Shown here: positions 52,380 through 60,756 of the stretch, piece after piece | Position numbering within the stretch: position 1 is the stretch's first letter | Layout: each line of letters opens with the position of its first letter | Assembly: GCA_963811635.1 (NCBI GenBank) | Contig: CAWESB010000010.1 | Location: forward strand, 1-64,000 | Direction of reading: 5' to 3' | Length of the DNA: 64,000 bases | Source of the DNA: JAIBJN01 sp963811635 | GTDB lineage: Bacteria; Actinomycetota; Thermoleophilia; Gaiellales; Gaiellaceae | Notes under the pieces: model-generated | What the model saw: only the letters and a program-made list of their open reading frames with translations | What the model was told of the DNA's origin: nothing | Databases searched by the model: none | Made by a program: the position numbers and the translations under genes

Positions 52380-53062
52380 AACGCATCCTCGTCGTCGACG
52401 ACGAGCCGCAGATGCTGCGGGCGCTCGGCACGAACCTCAAGGCGCGCGGCTATCAAGTCGACCTGGCGCGGACAGGTGAGGCGGCGCTGGTCCTCGCCGC
52501 CCGTGTGCATCCCGATGTAGTCGTTCTCGACCTCGGCCTGCCGGGCATGGATGGGACCGAGGTAATTCGCGGGCTCCGCGGTTGGAGCTCGTTGCCGATC
52601 ATCGTTCTCTCGGTCCGCGAGCGGGAAGCCGACAAGGTTGCCGCACTTGACGCCGGTGCCGACGACTATGTGACAAAGCCCTTCGGCATGGACGAGCTTC
52701 TCGCGCGCCTCCGAGCCGCGCTACGCCGGGCCACTCCAAGCGATGGAGACGATGCGAGCGTGGAGACCGATGACTTCGCAGTCGACCTGTCGTCGAAGCG
52801 AGTCGTGAAGGGCAATACGGAGGTTCATCTGACGCCCACCGAGTGGCAAATCGTCGAGATGCTCGTCCGCAACCCGGGGAAGCTGATCACCCAGCGACAG
52901 CTCCTGCAAAGCGTCTGGGGCCCGCAGTACGAAAGGGAGACGAACTACCTTCGCGTTTTTCTCGCCCAGATTCGGAAGAAGCTCGAGCCCGATCCCGCCC
53001 GACCGCGCTACTTCATCACGGAGGCCGGAATGGGGTATCGCTTCGATCCCGGCCGAGGCTGA
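52376..53062 (+). CDS. kdpE: KdpE, response regulator (OmpR family)
   Basis: 228 aa. Receiver: RILVVDDEPQMLRALGTNLK, phosphoacceptor aspartate in VVVLDLGLPGMDGTEVIRGL, switch lysine in DDYVTKPFGMDELLARL. The winged-helix output domain: HLTPTEWQIVEMLVRNPGKL, then ITQRQLLQSVWGPQYERETN and YLRVFLAQIRKKLEPDPARP. It activates the kdp operon under low K+, probably through the repeats at 45286-45339. It overlaps kdpD by 4 bases. Confidence 0.96.
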   Translation: MKRILVVDDEPQMLRALGTNLKARGYQVDLARTGEAALVLAARVHPDVVVLDLGLPGMDGTEVIRGLRGWSSLPIIVLSVREREADKVAALDAGADDYVTKPFGMDELLARLRAALRRATPSDGDDASVETDDFAVDLSSKRVVKGNTEVHLTPTEWQIVEMLVRNPGKLITQRQLLQSVWGPQYERETNYLRVFLAQIRKKLEPDPARPRYFITEAGMGYRFDPGRG

Positions 53063-53186
53063 ACTCATGCAGGCCCTAGATCGGTGATCGGCAGTTCGGC
53101 AGGTCGTCGCAACAGCTCGTACGCAGGCCACCGACAGTGGACAGTCCGCGACTTTCTCGCGCCCGTGAGCCTGATAGACAACACGT

Positions 53187-53516
53187 ATGGCACCAAACGC
53201 ATACGGCAGACCGTTCCGGCGCCGCAAAGCGGCCGCCCTCTTGGGGCAGCCGAACTGCTCGATCTGCGGCAAGCCGATCTTCCGGCCCCAGGACGGAACC
53301 CTGCACCACACCGTGCCGGTGGCCGACGGCGGCAACGCCTTCCACGAGCGCCCGGCACACCGATGGTGCAACGCCTCGCACGGGGGCAAGCTCGGCGCCG
53401 AGCGCAGCGGGAGAAAAAGCCGGGCACGTGACGGGGCGCGCCTGAAGTGCTGGCCGGGTGCGATCGACTTCGAGCCTGCCGGGCACGAGATCATCCGCCT
53501 CGCGCCTTACGAGTAG
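53187..53516 (+). CDS. HNH endonuclease
   Basis: 109 aa. A zinc-binding HNH fold: CSICGKPIFRPQDGTLHHTV then PVADGGNAFHERPAHRWCNA, SHGGKLG. The first CxxC and the later C in RWCNAS, with histidines in LHHTV and AHRWCN, give metal and catalytic sites. Small HNH genes accompany phage terminases and mobile elements. Here it lies 18 kb from the terminase remnant but in the same island, just after kdpE. Start taken at ATG 53187. Confidence 0.8.
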   Translation: MAPNAYGRPFRRRKAAALLGQPNCSICGKPIFRPQDGTLHHTVPVADGGNAFHERPAHRWCNASHGGKLGAERSGRKSRARDGARLKCWPGAIDFEPAGHEIIRLAPYE

Positions 53517-53590
53517 GTCGCGCGCCCACTCATTTCGGAAGGGGCAGCGGCGGGTGGAACCTTCCGAGGCGTGGTACTCGTATCCCAAGG

Positions 53591-53925
53591 ATGACCCGGC
53601 GAGGGCTCACTTGGGTGATCGCCACTGGAGTAATCGCAGTTCTTATCGCTGGCGCCGTTGATGCCGTCCGCTCCTCCGAGCCTTCAGGCTCCAGCCCGAG
53701 CCGGATGGTGACGGAGCGGTCGGCAACGGGAGAGATGACGATTGCCGTGGAGACCACGCCCGAGGCGCTTCCTCGCTGCACCGTCCAAAACATTGGGGTG
53801 TCAATCGAAGTACTGGGAGGAACGGCGACCGTGGTCGTGCGCCACGTTCGGGGCCGCCCGTGTCACCTCGCTCCCCTGACCGTCCGCCTGAGCGTGACTG
53901 ATCGCGTTGGTAGGCGAGTGCAGCG
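53591..53925 (+). pseudogene. Secreted or membrane-anchored protein, 3' end truncated
   Basis: From ATG 53591 the frame gives a signal/anchor helix (LTWVIATGVIAVLIAGAVDA), a Ser-rich spacer and a beta-strand domain (TIAVETTPEALPRCTVQNIG; VSIEVLGGTATVVVRHVRGR). The homology-like composition ends near 53925, where another frame becomes a tyrosine integrase. The formal stop at 54044-54046 is in that integrase part. It looks like a gene cut by insertion or deletion at the integrase joint. Function unknown. Confidence 0.45.
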
Positions 53926-54255
53926 GGGCGCAACCTCGGCCGCGTACGCGCCGACCAGCTCGTCTTCCAGACGCTGCGCGGCAAGCCACAGTCGAGGCGA
54001 AACGCTCTGCGCGCTCTTTACCGGGCGGGCGACAGCGTCGGCCTGAACGGCGACGGCCGTGAGCCCATCGGCCTCCATGATCTCCGCCATTCGCTCGTCG
54101 CCAACGCGATTGAGCAGGGGCTGACGGCCCCTGAGGTGGCGGCGATAGCGCGCCACGCCAACGCCAAGGTAACCATGACCGTCTACGCCGGGCTCACTGA
54201 AGGCGGCCGAGAGAGGGCGGTCGCGAAGCTCGCTGAGGGCGGCTTCGGTGGCTGA
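53914..54255 (+). pseudogene. Tyrosine recombinase (integrase) C-terminal fragment
   Basis: About 113 codons in frame without a start, bounded upstream by TAG at 53911-53913. Catalytic motifs of the phage integrase family are clear: GREPIGLHDLRHSLVANAIE (box II H-x-x-R), GLTAPEVAAIARHANAKVTM (H at box II end) and TVYAGLTEGGRERA with the nucleophilic tyrosine. The N-terminal arm and core-binding domains and the first catalytic arginine region are absent. It is a remnant of the enzyme that probably brought in part of this island. Confidence 0.82.
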
Positions 54256-54452
54256 TTCCGTGTCCGCAATGTCCGCGGCGAGCGCACGCTCGGGTTCATT
54301 CGTCGCGAACGGCACGAAACCCGAAGAGCCTGTTTGCAGGGATAAGCGACTACCCCAGATTCGGTCGAGCGTCCCGCGGTTACAGAAGACATGAGCACGC
54401 CTGGCATCGGGACGGCCGATCCCATAGGGTCGAGCCGGCGACGGAGAAGAGT

Positions 54453-55875
54453 GTGCACGGACCGCAGCTGTATCCAGTCCGCATCGAGGGAGAGCTGGAC
54501 ACCGAGCTGAGCCGCTGGCTCTGGCTCGTGAAGTGGATCCTCGCGATCCCGCACTACATCGTGCTCGCGCTGCTCTGGCTGACGCTGCTTGTTCTGACGA
54601 TCGTCGCGTTCTTCGCGATCCTCTTCACCGGCCGCTACCCGCGAGGCATCTTCGACTTCAACGTCGGCGTCCTCCGCTGGACGTGGCGGGTCGCGTTCTA
54701 CTCCTACGGCGCGCTGGGCACCGACCGCTACCCGCCCTTCACTCTCGACGACGTGCCCGACTACCCCGCGCGCCTCGAGGTCGCGTACCCGGAACGGCTG
54801 TCCCGGGGGCTCGTGCTGGTGAAGTGGTGGCTCCTCGCCATCCCGCAGTACATCGTCACGGGAATCTTTCTGGGAGGCGGCAGCTACGCGGCGTCCCGGG
54901 TCGACGAGTGGTTCTGGGGCATCGGCTTCGAAACCGGACTGATCGGCATCCTCGTGCTCTTCGCAGGGGTGGCGCTGCTCTTCACCACGCGGTACCCAGG
55001 CGGGCTCTTCGAGTTCGCGATGGGGCTCGACCGTTGGGTCGCTCGCGTCGCCGCATACGTGCTGCTCATGCGCGACGAGTACCCGCCGTTCCGGCTCGAT
55101 CAGGGAGGCACCGAACCGCCTCCGGCGTTCGCGGAGACGACGCCGGCGGCGGCGGCGGCACCCGCAACCGTCGCTGGTGAGCCGGCTGCGCCGGCCGCGC
55201 CTCCGGCTCGCAGAGGCTGGACTGCGGGACGAGTCGCGCTCGTCGTCGTCGGCACGATCGCGGGCCTGCTGGCGTTCGCATTTCTGGTCGGCGGCTGCGC
55301 GCTCGTCGCCGTCGACCAGACACAGCGAGACGACGACGGGTTCCTCATGTCACCGACGCAGGACTTCTCGACACCGACGTACGCGATCGTCTCCGAGAAT
55401 GCCGACCTGGACGCCGAAGGAGCCGAGTCGGCGCTCGACGCGTTCCTCGGCACGGTCCGGATTCGCAGCGAGAGCGACCGCCCGGTGTTCGTCGGGATCG
55501 GGCCCGCCGACGAGGTCACGCGGTACCTCGGAGGCGTCGAGCGCGACGAGGTCGACGACCTCGACAACAGCGGTGACCCGGAGTACTCGCGGCGATCAGG
55601 CGGCGCGCCAACCGGCCAGCCGGGCGACGAGACGTTCTGGGTCGCGTCGACGGCGGGTGTGGGCGAGCGGACGCTCGAGTGGGAGCCCGAGGACGGCGAC
55701 TGGCGTGGTGGTCGTGATGAGCGAGGACGCTTCGCGCGGTGTTTCCGCTGAGATGAGCATCGGCGCCGAGTTGGACTCGGTCCTCTGGATCGGAATCGGA
55801 CTGCTCGTAGCCGGTGGCCTGCTCGCGGTGGGCTCCGCGCTCGCGATCACCGCGGCCACCCGCCGCCGGCGCTGA
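54453..55875 (+). CDS. DUF4389 membrane protein, tandem domains (apparent frameshift near 55705)
   Basis: About 474 aa. Two DUF4389 units follow each other: YPVRIEGELDTELSRWLWLV with WILAIPHYIVLALLWLTLLV and ILFTGRYPRGIFDFNVGVLR, then VAYPERLSRGLVLVKWWLLA with AIPQYIVTGIFL and LFTTRYPGGLFEFAMGLDRW. An Ala/Pro linker, another helix (VALVVVGTIAGLLAFAFLVG) and an extracytoplasmic domain (VFVGIGPADEVTRYLGGVER) follow. After a frame change near 55705 the C-terminus continues VVVMSEDASRGVSAEMSIGA and a last helix (WIGIGLLVAGGLLAVGSALA). GTG start with GGAGAAGA upstream. Function unknown. Confidence 0.78.
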
Positions 55876-56045
55876 CGCCGAGATCTGCTCGCACATTGCG
55901 CAACCCAGCCGTGCGGCTCGCAGGGCGGCTCCTGCGAAAGAAGGGAGCGACGGGACTCGAGCTCGCGACCGACAACTTGACTCCGCGAGAACACGCCCCT
56001 AGGGTCGAGCCGTCGTAGCCCGCTGGTTCCGCGAGGAGGGGTCTG

Positions 56046-57605
56046 ATGTGGACGGCTAGGACAAAGACGTTGAGTTTGATCACGGCATTGGCTGCGCTGC
56101 TGGCTTTCGCCGCGTTTGTATGGGGCGGCGCAGCCGGGGCGGCGTCGGCCAGACACCCGGCGCCACCTAAGAGCGAGGCGTGCCCGGCACCGTTCGCCGC
56201 GACGCCGAGCTGTCGAACGGCGACGCCGAAGAGTGCCGAGCGCATGCTCAAGCATCCGGTCACGCTGAGGAGCGAGGCGTGCCCAGCGCCGTTCGACGCC
56301 ACGACTAGCTGCGGTGTTGCGACCGTTCCCGCGGATTGGGCGAGGCCCGACGGGCGCACGCTCGAGATCTGGTACGCGTCAGTCCCGGCGCCGAGTGGCA
56401 CGTCGACGGGTGTGACGGTGCCGTTCATGGGCGGCCCTGGCGACTCGATCTCCGAGGTCGCCGACGTCTTCCTGGGGCTGGCAGCCGGGCTTCCCGACCG
56501 CGACATGCTGATCGTCGACGTGCGCGGCACCGGCAGGTCCGGCCGCCTCAGCTGCCCCGCGGTCGATAGCGCGCAGTGGCGGCCCGACGGCCAGGCCCAG
56601 GTCGACCTGGTGGCGCGCTGCGCGCAGGAGATCGGCGAGCGACGCAACGACTACACGACGGTCGCAAGCGTCTTGGACATCGAGGCGATCCGACGGGCAC
56701 TCGACCTACCAAAGCCCTCGCTGCTCGGCGTCTCCTACGGGACGTGGGTCGTGCAGACCTACACGGTCCTATTTCCCGACCTCGTCCAGGCGGCGGTGAT
56801 CGACGCGATCATGCCGTTCCACCTCGACCCCTGGAGCCGCCCCCACCCCGACGCGATGCAGCGTGTCCTTCGCCTTCGCTGCGAACGAACGGGGCTGTGC
56901 GACCCCGCTGAGGCCGACGCGCAGGTGCGCCAGGTCGCCGCGAGCCTCGCCGCGCAGCCGGTGCCGTTCCCCAACAGCGCCCGATTGCTCACCGAAGGAG
57001 CCTTCTCGAACCTGAGCATCGCCGCGATCCAGTTCGCCTTCGCCGACTACGTAAGCGCGATCGACCAAGCGTCGGCCGGCGACTACGAGCCGCTGCTGGC
57101 GTTGACCGAAGCGTTGACCCAGATCCCGCCTCCGAACCCGATCGGCGCGTCGCCGGCGATGGAGGTCCCCGTGACATGCAACGAGTACAGCGCGCCGTTC
57201 GACCTGGGCGACAAGCTCCGGAAGCGGCAAGCCGACTTCGATCGGGGCCTCGCGGAGCTGCCCGACAACGTGTTCGGGTGGTTCTCGAAGCAGGGCTGGG
57301 TCGACTCCGCCTGGGAGCAGGTCAACTTCTGCCTCAAGTACCCCAAGCCGGACTTCTCGCTCAAGCTGCGACCGCCCTACAACGGACCGTTCCCCGACGT
57401 GCCCGTGCTGATGCTGAACGGCGACATCGACCTGCAGACCCCGCTGGAGATGGCCGAGCAGGCAAAGACGAATTGGCCGAACAGCGTCTTCCTGACCATC
57501 AAGGACGCCGCGCATGTCACCCTGCAGACGAGCGAATGCTCCGTTGCGACAGCGCTCAGCTTCCTCGAGAACCCGGTGCTCCCCGACCCGCATACCTGCG
57601 ACTAA
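56046..57605 (+). CDS. Secreted alpha/beta hydrolase (TAP-like C-terminus)
   Basis: 519 aa. A signal peptide (LSLITALAALLAFAAFVWGG) is followed by two copies of a Cys-containing motif (SEACPAPFAATPSC and SEACPAPFDATTSC). Then comes an alpha/beta hydrolase fold: oxyanion strand TVPFMGGPGDSISEVADVFL, DMLIVDVRGTGRSGRLSCPA, and nucleophile elbow LLGVSYGTWVVQTYTVLFPD. The acid is in VLMLNGDIDLQTPLEMAEQA and the histidine in IKDAAHVTLQTSECS. Architecture matches secreted tripeptidyl/prolyl aminopeptidase-like hydrolases of actinobacteria. RBS GGAGGGG precedes the ATG. It is the last gene before the right 109-bp repeat. Confidence 0.85.
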   Translation: MWTARTKTLSLITALAALLAFAAFVWGGAAGAASARHPAPPKSEACPAPFAATPSCRTATPKSAERMLKHPVTLRSEACPAPFDATTSCGVATVPADWARPDGRTLEIWYASVPAPSGTSTGVTVPFMGGPGDSISEVADVFLGLAAGLPDRDMLIVDVRGTGRSGRLSCPAVDSAQWRPDGQAQVDLVARCAQEIGERRNDYTTVASVLDIEAIRRALDLPKPSLLGVSYGTWVVQTYTVLFPDLVQAAVIDAIMPFHLDPWSRPHPDAMQRVLRLRCERTGLCDPAEADAQVRQVAASLAAQPVPFPNSARLLTEGAFSNLSIAAIQFAFADYVSAIDQASAGDYEPLLALTEALTQIPPPNPIGASPAMEVPVTCNEYSAPFDLGDKLRKRQADFDRGLAELPDNVFGWFSKQGWVDSAWEQVNFCLKYPKPDFSLKLRPPYNGPFPDVPVLMLNGDIDLQTPLEMAEQAKTNWPNSVFLTIKDAAHVTLQTSECSVATALSFLENPVLPDPHTCD

Positions 57606-57702
57606 AACGGCAAGTCTGTAGCGAAGATCGTCCGAGTTGGGTTCGCCGTCGCTCGAGGCACCCACAACGTCATCGCGCACTCAACCACAGACGTGCCCTG
57701 GT

Positions 57703-57811
57703 TCCCCCATAACGCCCCGCATGGCACAGCGGAACCCGCATGGTTGAGCGGGTCAGCTGTGCCAGAAGTGCCGGAAATGCTCGTGCGGTGCCTACCCCGG
57801 TGCCTACCTCG
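57703..57811 (+). repeat. Right copy of 109-bp repeat (candidate att site)
   Basis: Gap-free partner of 32648-32756. The long palindrome is fully preserved (arms at 57722-57730/57756-57764 and inner stems); the single difference inside it falls in the unpaired spacer. The downstream direct pair reads GTGCCTACC at 57788-57796 and 57800-57808: both members carry the same G-to-C change relative to the left copy. The whole gap 57606-58141 holds this repeat and no supported gene. Confidence 0.7.
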
Positions 57812-58141
57812 AGCGAAGAGGGGCAGGATGCCCGAGAATCCCGTGATGCCCGCCGTCCACGCGGCTTGCGCCAGGCTTGCCTAGGTGAGACGGTCGCCAA
57901 GAGGCCGGAGGCCGGAAGGCAGCTTGGCCGCAGGCTGCCCTCCATCCCCGTCCCCCGGCCTCACTTTCTTACCCGCACGTCTCGGCTCGAAACCGGGCCG
58001 CCCAGCCGGGAGCTACGCCTGGCAAAGTGCCACGCCGCCCGGTCGCGGCGACGATCGCGGCGACGTGCTGTGGAGGGGCCCAAGGGCTTAAGTTGGGAGA
58101 GCGAGGTGCTGATCCGGTGGAGATCTGGCGCTTCTCTACGC

Positions 58142-58495
58142 TCAGCTGCGTTCCTCCGAGCGCGGGTCCTGCTCGATTACCTCCTCGACTGCGACGATCT
58201 TCTCGACGAGCACGAAGCCCTCGTGCTTCTCAACGACGTTCTCGATCTCGGGCGTCTCGTGTCCGGGCACAACAAAGAACATGGTCGGGCGTGAGCGGGC
58301 GTGCTCGTACTCGTCCTTCCGGAGCTCGATCGACTCGATGCAGGCCGTGTCGCTGCACTCGCACAGATAGTCGGTCGACTTCTGCCAGGGGACGGCGTCC
58401 GACAGGTCGTCGAGACGCTCGTTGACCGAGCGGAAGAGGATCTCGTTCTTGGCTAGACGTTCCTCGGAGAGCGTCACTGTGACTCCCGTCTCCAC
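58142..58495 (-). CDS. Conserved hypothetical protein
   Basis: 117 aa. LAKNEILFRSVNERLDDLSD begins a helical part. CECSDTACIESIELRKDEYE and HARSRPTMFFVVPGHETPEI follow, and FVLVEKIVAVEEVIEQDPRS ends the chain. The motif with C-x-C-x4-C looks like a small metal or structural cysteine cluster. This pattern is common in actinobacterial hypothetical proteins, but no function is known to me. It is the first gene outside the right repeat and probably native chromosome. The 294 bases after its start, to the PRC-barrel gene, show nothing supported. Confidence 0.7.
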   Translation of the reverse strand: METGVTVTLSEERLAKNEILFRSVNERLDDLSDAVPWQKSTDYLCECSDTACIESIELRKDEYEHARSRPTMFFVVPGHETPEIENVVEKHEGFVLVEKIVAVEEVIEQDPRSEERS

Positions 58496-58789
58496 CCGAC
58501 ATTTCGCGCCGACGAACTCACTTCGCGCCGCTGCCTTACTGCGTTAGCAACGGAGCCGCCCTGGTAGGCGATTGCTCGGTCTTCGTTCTACCCTTGCTGG
58601 TTCCTCACAAACAGGCAGCCCTCGGATTTCCAACCGCTTCTAGAGAACGGCGAGCGAGGAAAGCCGCCTGTGTGGGTCTCAGGTTTACCGTCCTCGGCAG
58701 CGCGGTATGCACGGAGTCTTAGTCAATCTGGTCGACTCTGCGGCGCCCGCCCTGGGACGCCGCCAGGGAGGCCATGTACAGGAGGGGTC

Positions 58790-59161
58790 ATGGACAAAAC
58801 CACGCAGACCACTACCGACGTCTGGACGTACCGTGACGCGGGCACCCTTGGCGCCGACGTCGGCCGGGGGGTAGACCTGACTGGGTTCAGCGTCGAGGCT
58901 ACGGATGGCGGAATCGGAAAGATCGACGAGGCAACGTACGACACCTCGCAGAGCTTCATCGTTGTCGATACGGGGCCGTGGATCTTTGGCAAGAAGGTGA
59001 TGCTGCCGGCCGGCGTCATCCACAGGGTCGACCTCGACACCGAGACTGTCTACGTCAACCGGTCGAAGGACGAGATCAAGAACGCGCCCGAGTTTGACGA
59101 GAGCCGCTATCACGACGATGCCTACAGGGCTGAGCTGGGCGGCTACTACGGAGGCCTCTGA
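58790..59161 (+). CDS. PRC-barrel domain protein
   Basis: 123 aa. After a flexible start, GVDLTGFSVEATDGGIGKID and FIVVDTGPWIFGKKVMLPAG, then VIHRVDLDTETVYVNRSKDE form a PRC barrel; the tail ESRYHDDAYRAELGGYYGG is tyrosine-rich. PRC-barrel proteins bind RNA or other ligands and in soil actinobacteria are linked to stress responses. ATG 58790 is preceded by AGGAGGGG. A strong hairpin lies 50 bases after the stop. Confidence 0.85.
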   Translation: MDKTTQTTTDVWTYRDAGTLGADVGRGVDLTGFSVEATDGGIGKIDEATYDTSQSFIVVDTGPWIFGKKVMLPAGVIHRVDLDTETVYVNRSKDEIKNAPEFDESRYHDDAYRAELGGYYGGL

Positions 59162-59212
59162 GACCGGCCTCCTCTTCCCCGAGCCGGAGCCTGATCCTCC
59201 GGCATAATAACC

Positions 59213-59255
59213 GCATCGGGGCGGGCCGTTTTGCGGCTTCGGCTCGCCCCGATGC
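59213..59255 (+). terminator. Strong hairpin after PRC-barrel gene
   Basis: GCATCGGGGCGGGCC (59213-59227) pairs with GGCTCGCCCCGATGC (59241-59255) over 15 bp with one G-U wobble, loop of 13 bases. No extended T-tract follows. Likely a terminator or RNA-stabilising element. Confidence 0.7.
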
Positions 59256-59340
59256 TCTTGGCCTCCAGTCGCTGGTGAATGCCCCGGCCGAAGTCGCGGT
59301 GGCCGAAGGCCTGGGCTCGTGAAAAGAGAAGGGAGAATCG

Positions 59341-59409
59341 ATGTACATTGGTGGCGGAGTACTCGCTCTCATCCTGATCATCATCATCCTGATTCTGATC
59401 TTGAGATGA
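59341..59409 (+). CDS. 22-aa hydrophobic membrane peptide
   Basis: ATG 59341 with AAGGGAGA just upstream encodes MYIGGGVLALILIIIILILI followed by LR and a stop. The whole product is one hydrophobic helix. The good ribosome site and the placement between two hairpins suggest a real small protein, of the type seen near stress-related genes in actinobacteria. Function unknown. Confidence 0.6.
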   Translation: MYIGGGVLALILIIIILILILR

Positions 59410-59471
59410 GAGACGCTTGGGCATTACCTCGTTCGGCGTCCAAGCTGACGGGACTTGACAGGACTCGCGGG

Positions 59472-59536
59472 TTCAACGAATAGGGGAGCCGCAAGCTTTC
59501 GTTGAAAGGGACGGCCACGGCCCGTGCCGTGGCCGT
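59472..59536 (+). promoter_or_regulatory. Structured leader upstream of corA
   Basis: Two dyads lie in the 230-base gap before corA. The first is TTCAACGAA (59472-59480)/TTCGTTGAA (59498-59506), enclosing TAGGGGAGCCGCAAGC. The second is a perfect 11-bp hairpin ACGGCCACGGC (59511-59521)/GCCGTGGCCGT (59526-59536) with loop CCGT, followed by TCTCTT. The pair resembles an attenuator (sensor plus terminator). I could not match it to the known Mg2+ (M-box) or yybP-ykoY consensus. Confidence 0.5.
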
Positions 59537-59639
59537 TCTCTTCGCTGGCAAGACGGAGCAAACCTTGCTCGGCCTGGGCGGCTGATTCGGCACCTGCTCC
59601 GCGACAGGGAAACGCAGTGGTCTCTGGAAAACAAGGTAG

Positions 59640-60605
59640 ATGCTCACAGCCTTCGTGTTCGACGCGCAGCAGTCCGAGCAAGTCGAGGATTGGAGGGCCG
59701 CGCTGGAGCGGCTCGATCGCGGACAGCTGCTGTGGCTCGCAATGCACGAGCCGACGGAGGAGGAAGTGGCGGCGCTGCAGGAGACGCTCGAGCTAGGCGA
59801 CAGGAACGCGCACCGGCTGCGCGAGCCACCGAGAAGCGCCTCCGTGGCCGACGAGGGCGAGCACATGCACGTGACGCTGTACGCCGTGAGCGGCGACGGG
59901 GATGCGCCTGCGCTCATTCCAGTCGAGTGTGTTCTCGGCCCGAACTGGATCGTCACCGCTTATCGTCAGAAGATCGAGGTGCTCGACGAGTTCTTCGAGC
60001 GCGCACAAGGGGGAGGTCAAATCGGCGCGCTCGACGCACCCTCGTTCGTCGCCACGATCCTCGACTGGATCGTCGCCAGCTACCTCCGCGCCTTGGATGC
60101 TGTCGAGAGCGAGCTGGAGGAGCTGGACGCGAAGGTCATGTCCAATACCCCCAAGGAGGCTGCTGACGACCTGACCCGGCTAGTCGAGCTCCGCCGCACG
60201 ATTGGGACGCTGCGACGGGCACTCTCCCCGCACCGCGAAGTGGTCGTTTCTCTGTCACACCCCGAACTCGATTCGCTCTCGAGCGAGGAATCAGCGCAGC
60301 GTTTCGCCGAGCTCGAGCGCCGCGTGACCCATGCGCTGGACGCCGCCCGCGAGGCGAAGGAGTCAACCTTCGGCTCATTTGATCTCCTCGTCACCCGAAT
60401 CGGACAACGGACAAACGACATCATGAAGGTGCTCACGCTGGTCACCGTGATCCTCCTGCCCGCAACCGTGCTCGGCGGCATCATGGGCATGAACTTCCAG
60501 GTCGGTCTCTTCGACCTAGCCTGGGTATTTTGGGTAGTGATCGCCGCGATGCTCGGCATCGCCGTGGTCGTGCTCTCGGTCGCCCGCGCCCGCGACTGGA
60601 TCTGA
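59640..60605 (+). CDS. corA: CorA family magnesium/divalent cation channel
   Basis: 321 aa. The N-terminal cytoplasmic alpha/beta domain (LERLDRGQLLWLAMHEPTEE; HMHVTLYAVSGDG) leads to a long stalk helix (DLTRLVELRRTIGTLRRALS). Two C-terminal membrane helices flank the signature MGMNF in LLPATVLGGIMGMNFQVGLF. The second helix is FWVVIAAMLGIAVVVLSVA. CorA pentamers import Mg2+ (or Co2+/Ni2+). The upstream leader may regulate it. Confidence 0.92.
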   Translation: MLTAFVFDAQQSEQVEDWRAALERLDRGQLLWLAMHEPTEEEVAALQETLELGDRNAHRLREPPRSASVADEGEHMHVTLYAVSGDGDAPALIPVECVLGPNWIVTAYRQKIEVLDEFFERAQGGGQIGALDAPSFVATILDWIVASYLRALDAVESELEELDAKVMSNTPKEAADDLTRLVELRRTIGTLRRALSPHREVVVSLSHPELDSLSSEESAQRFAELERRVTHALDAAREAKESTFGSFDLLVTRIGQRTNDIMKVLTLVTVILLPATVLGGIMGMNFQVGLFDLAWVFWVVIAAMLGIAVVVLSVARARDWI

Positions 60606-60756
60606 GGCCGGGGCGCGGGCCGCAAGGTCACCAGTCTCGCGACGGGTTGACGAGCTGCGCAGGCTCGTCCGAGCGGCGGCCAGCGTTCGTCACCGCGGCG
60701 CCGTTCCTCGCTCCTTCAAGCCGCCCCGTTGGCTTCTTTAAGTCTCGCACTGCTCC

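Noticed and set aside
58670..58789. Upstream extension of the PRC-barrel gene
   Set aside because: A clear AGGAGGGG site precedes ATG 58790 and the upstream codons are not protein-like.
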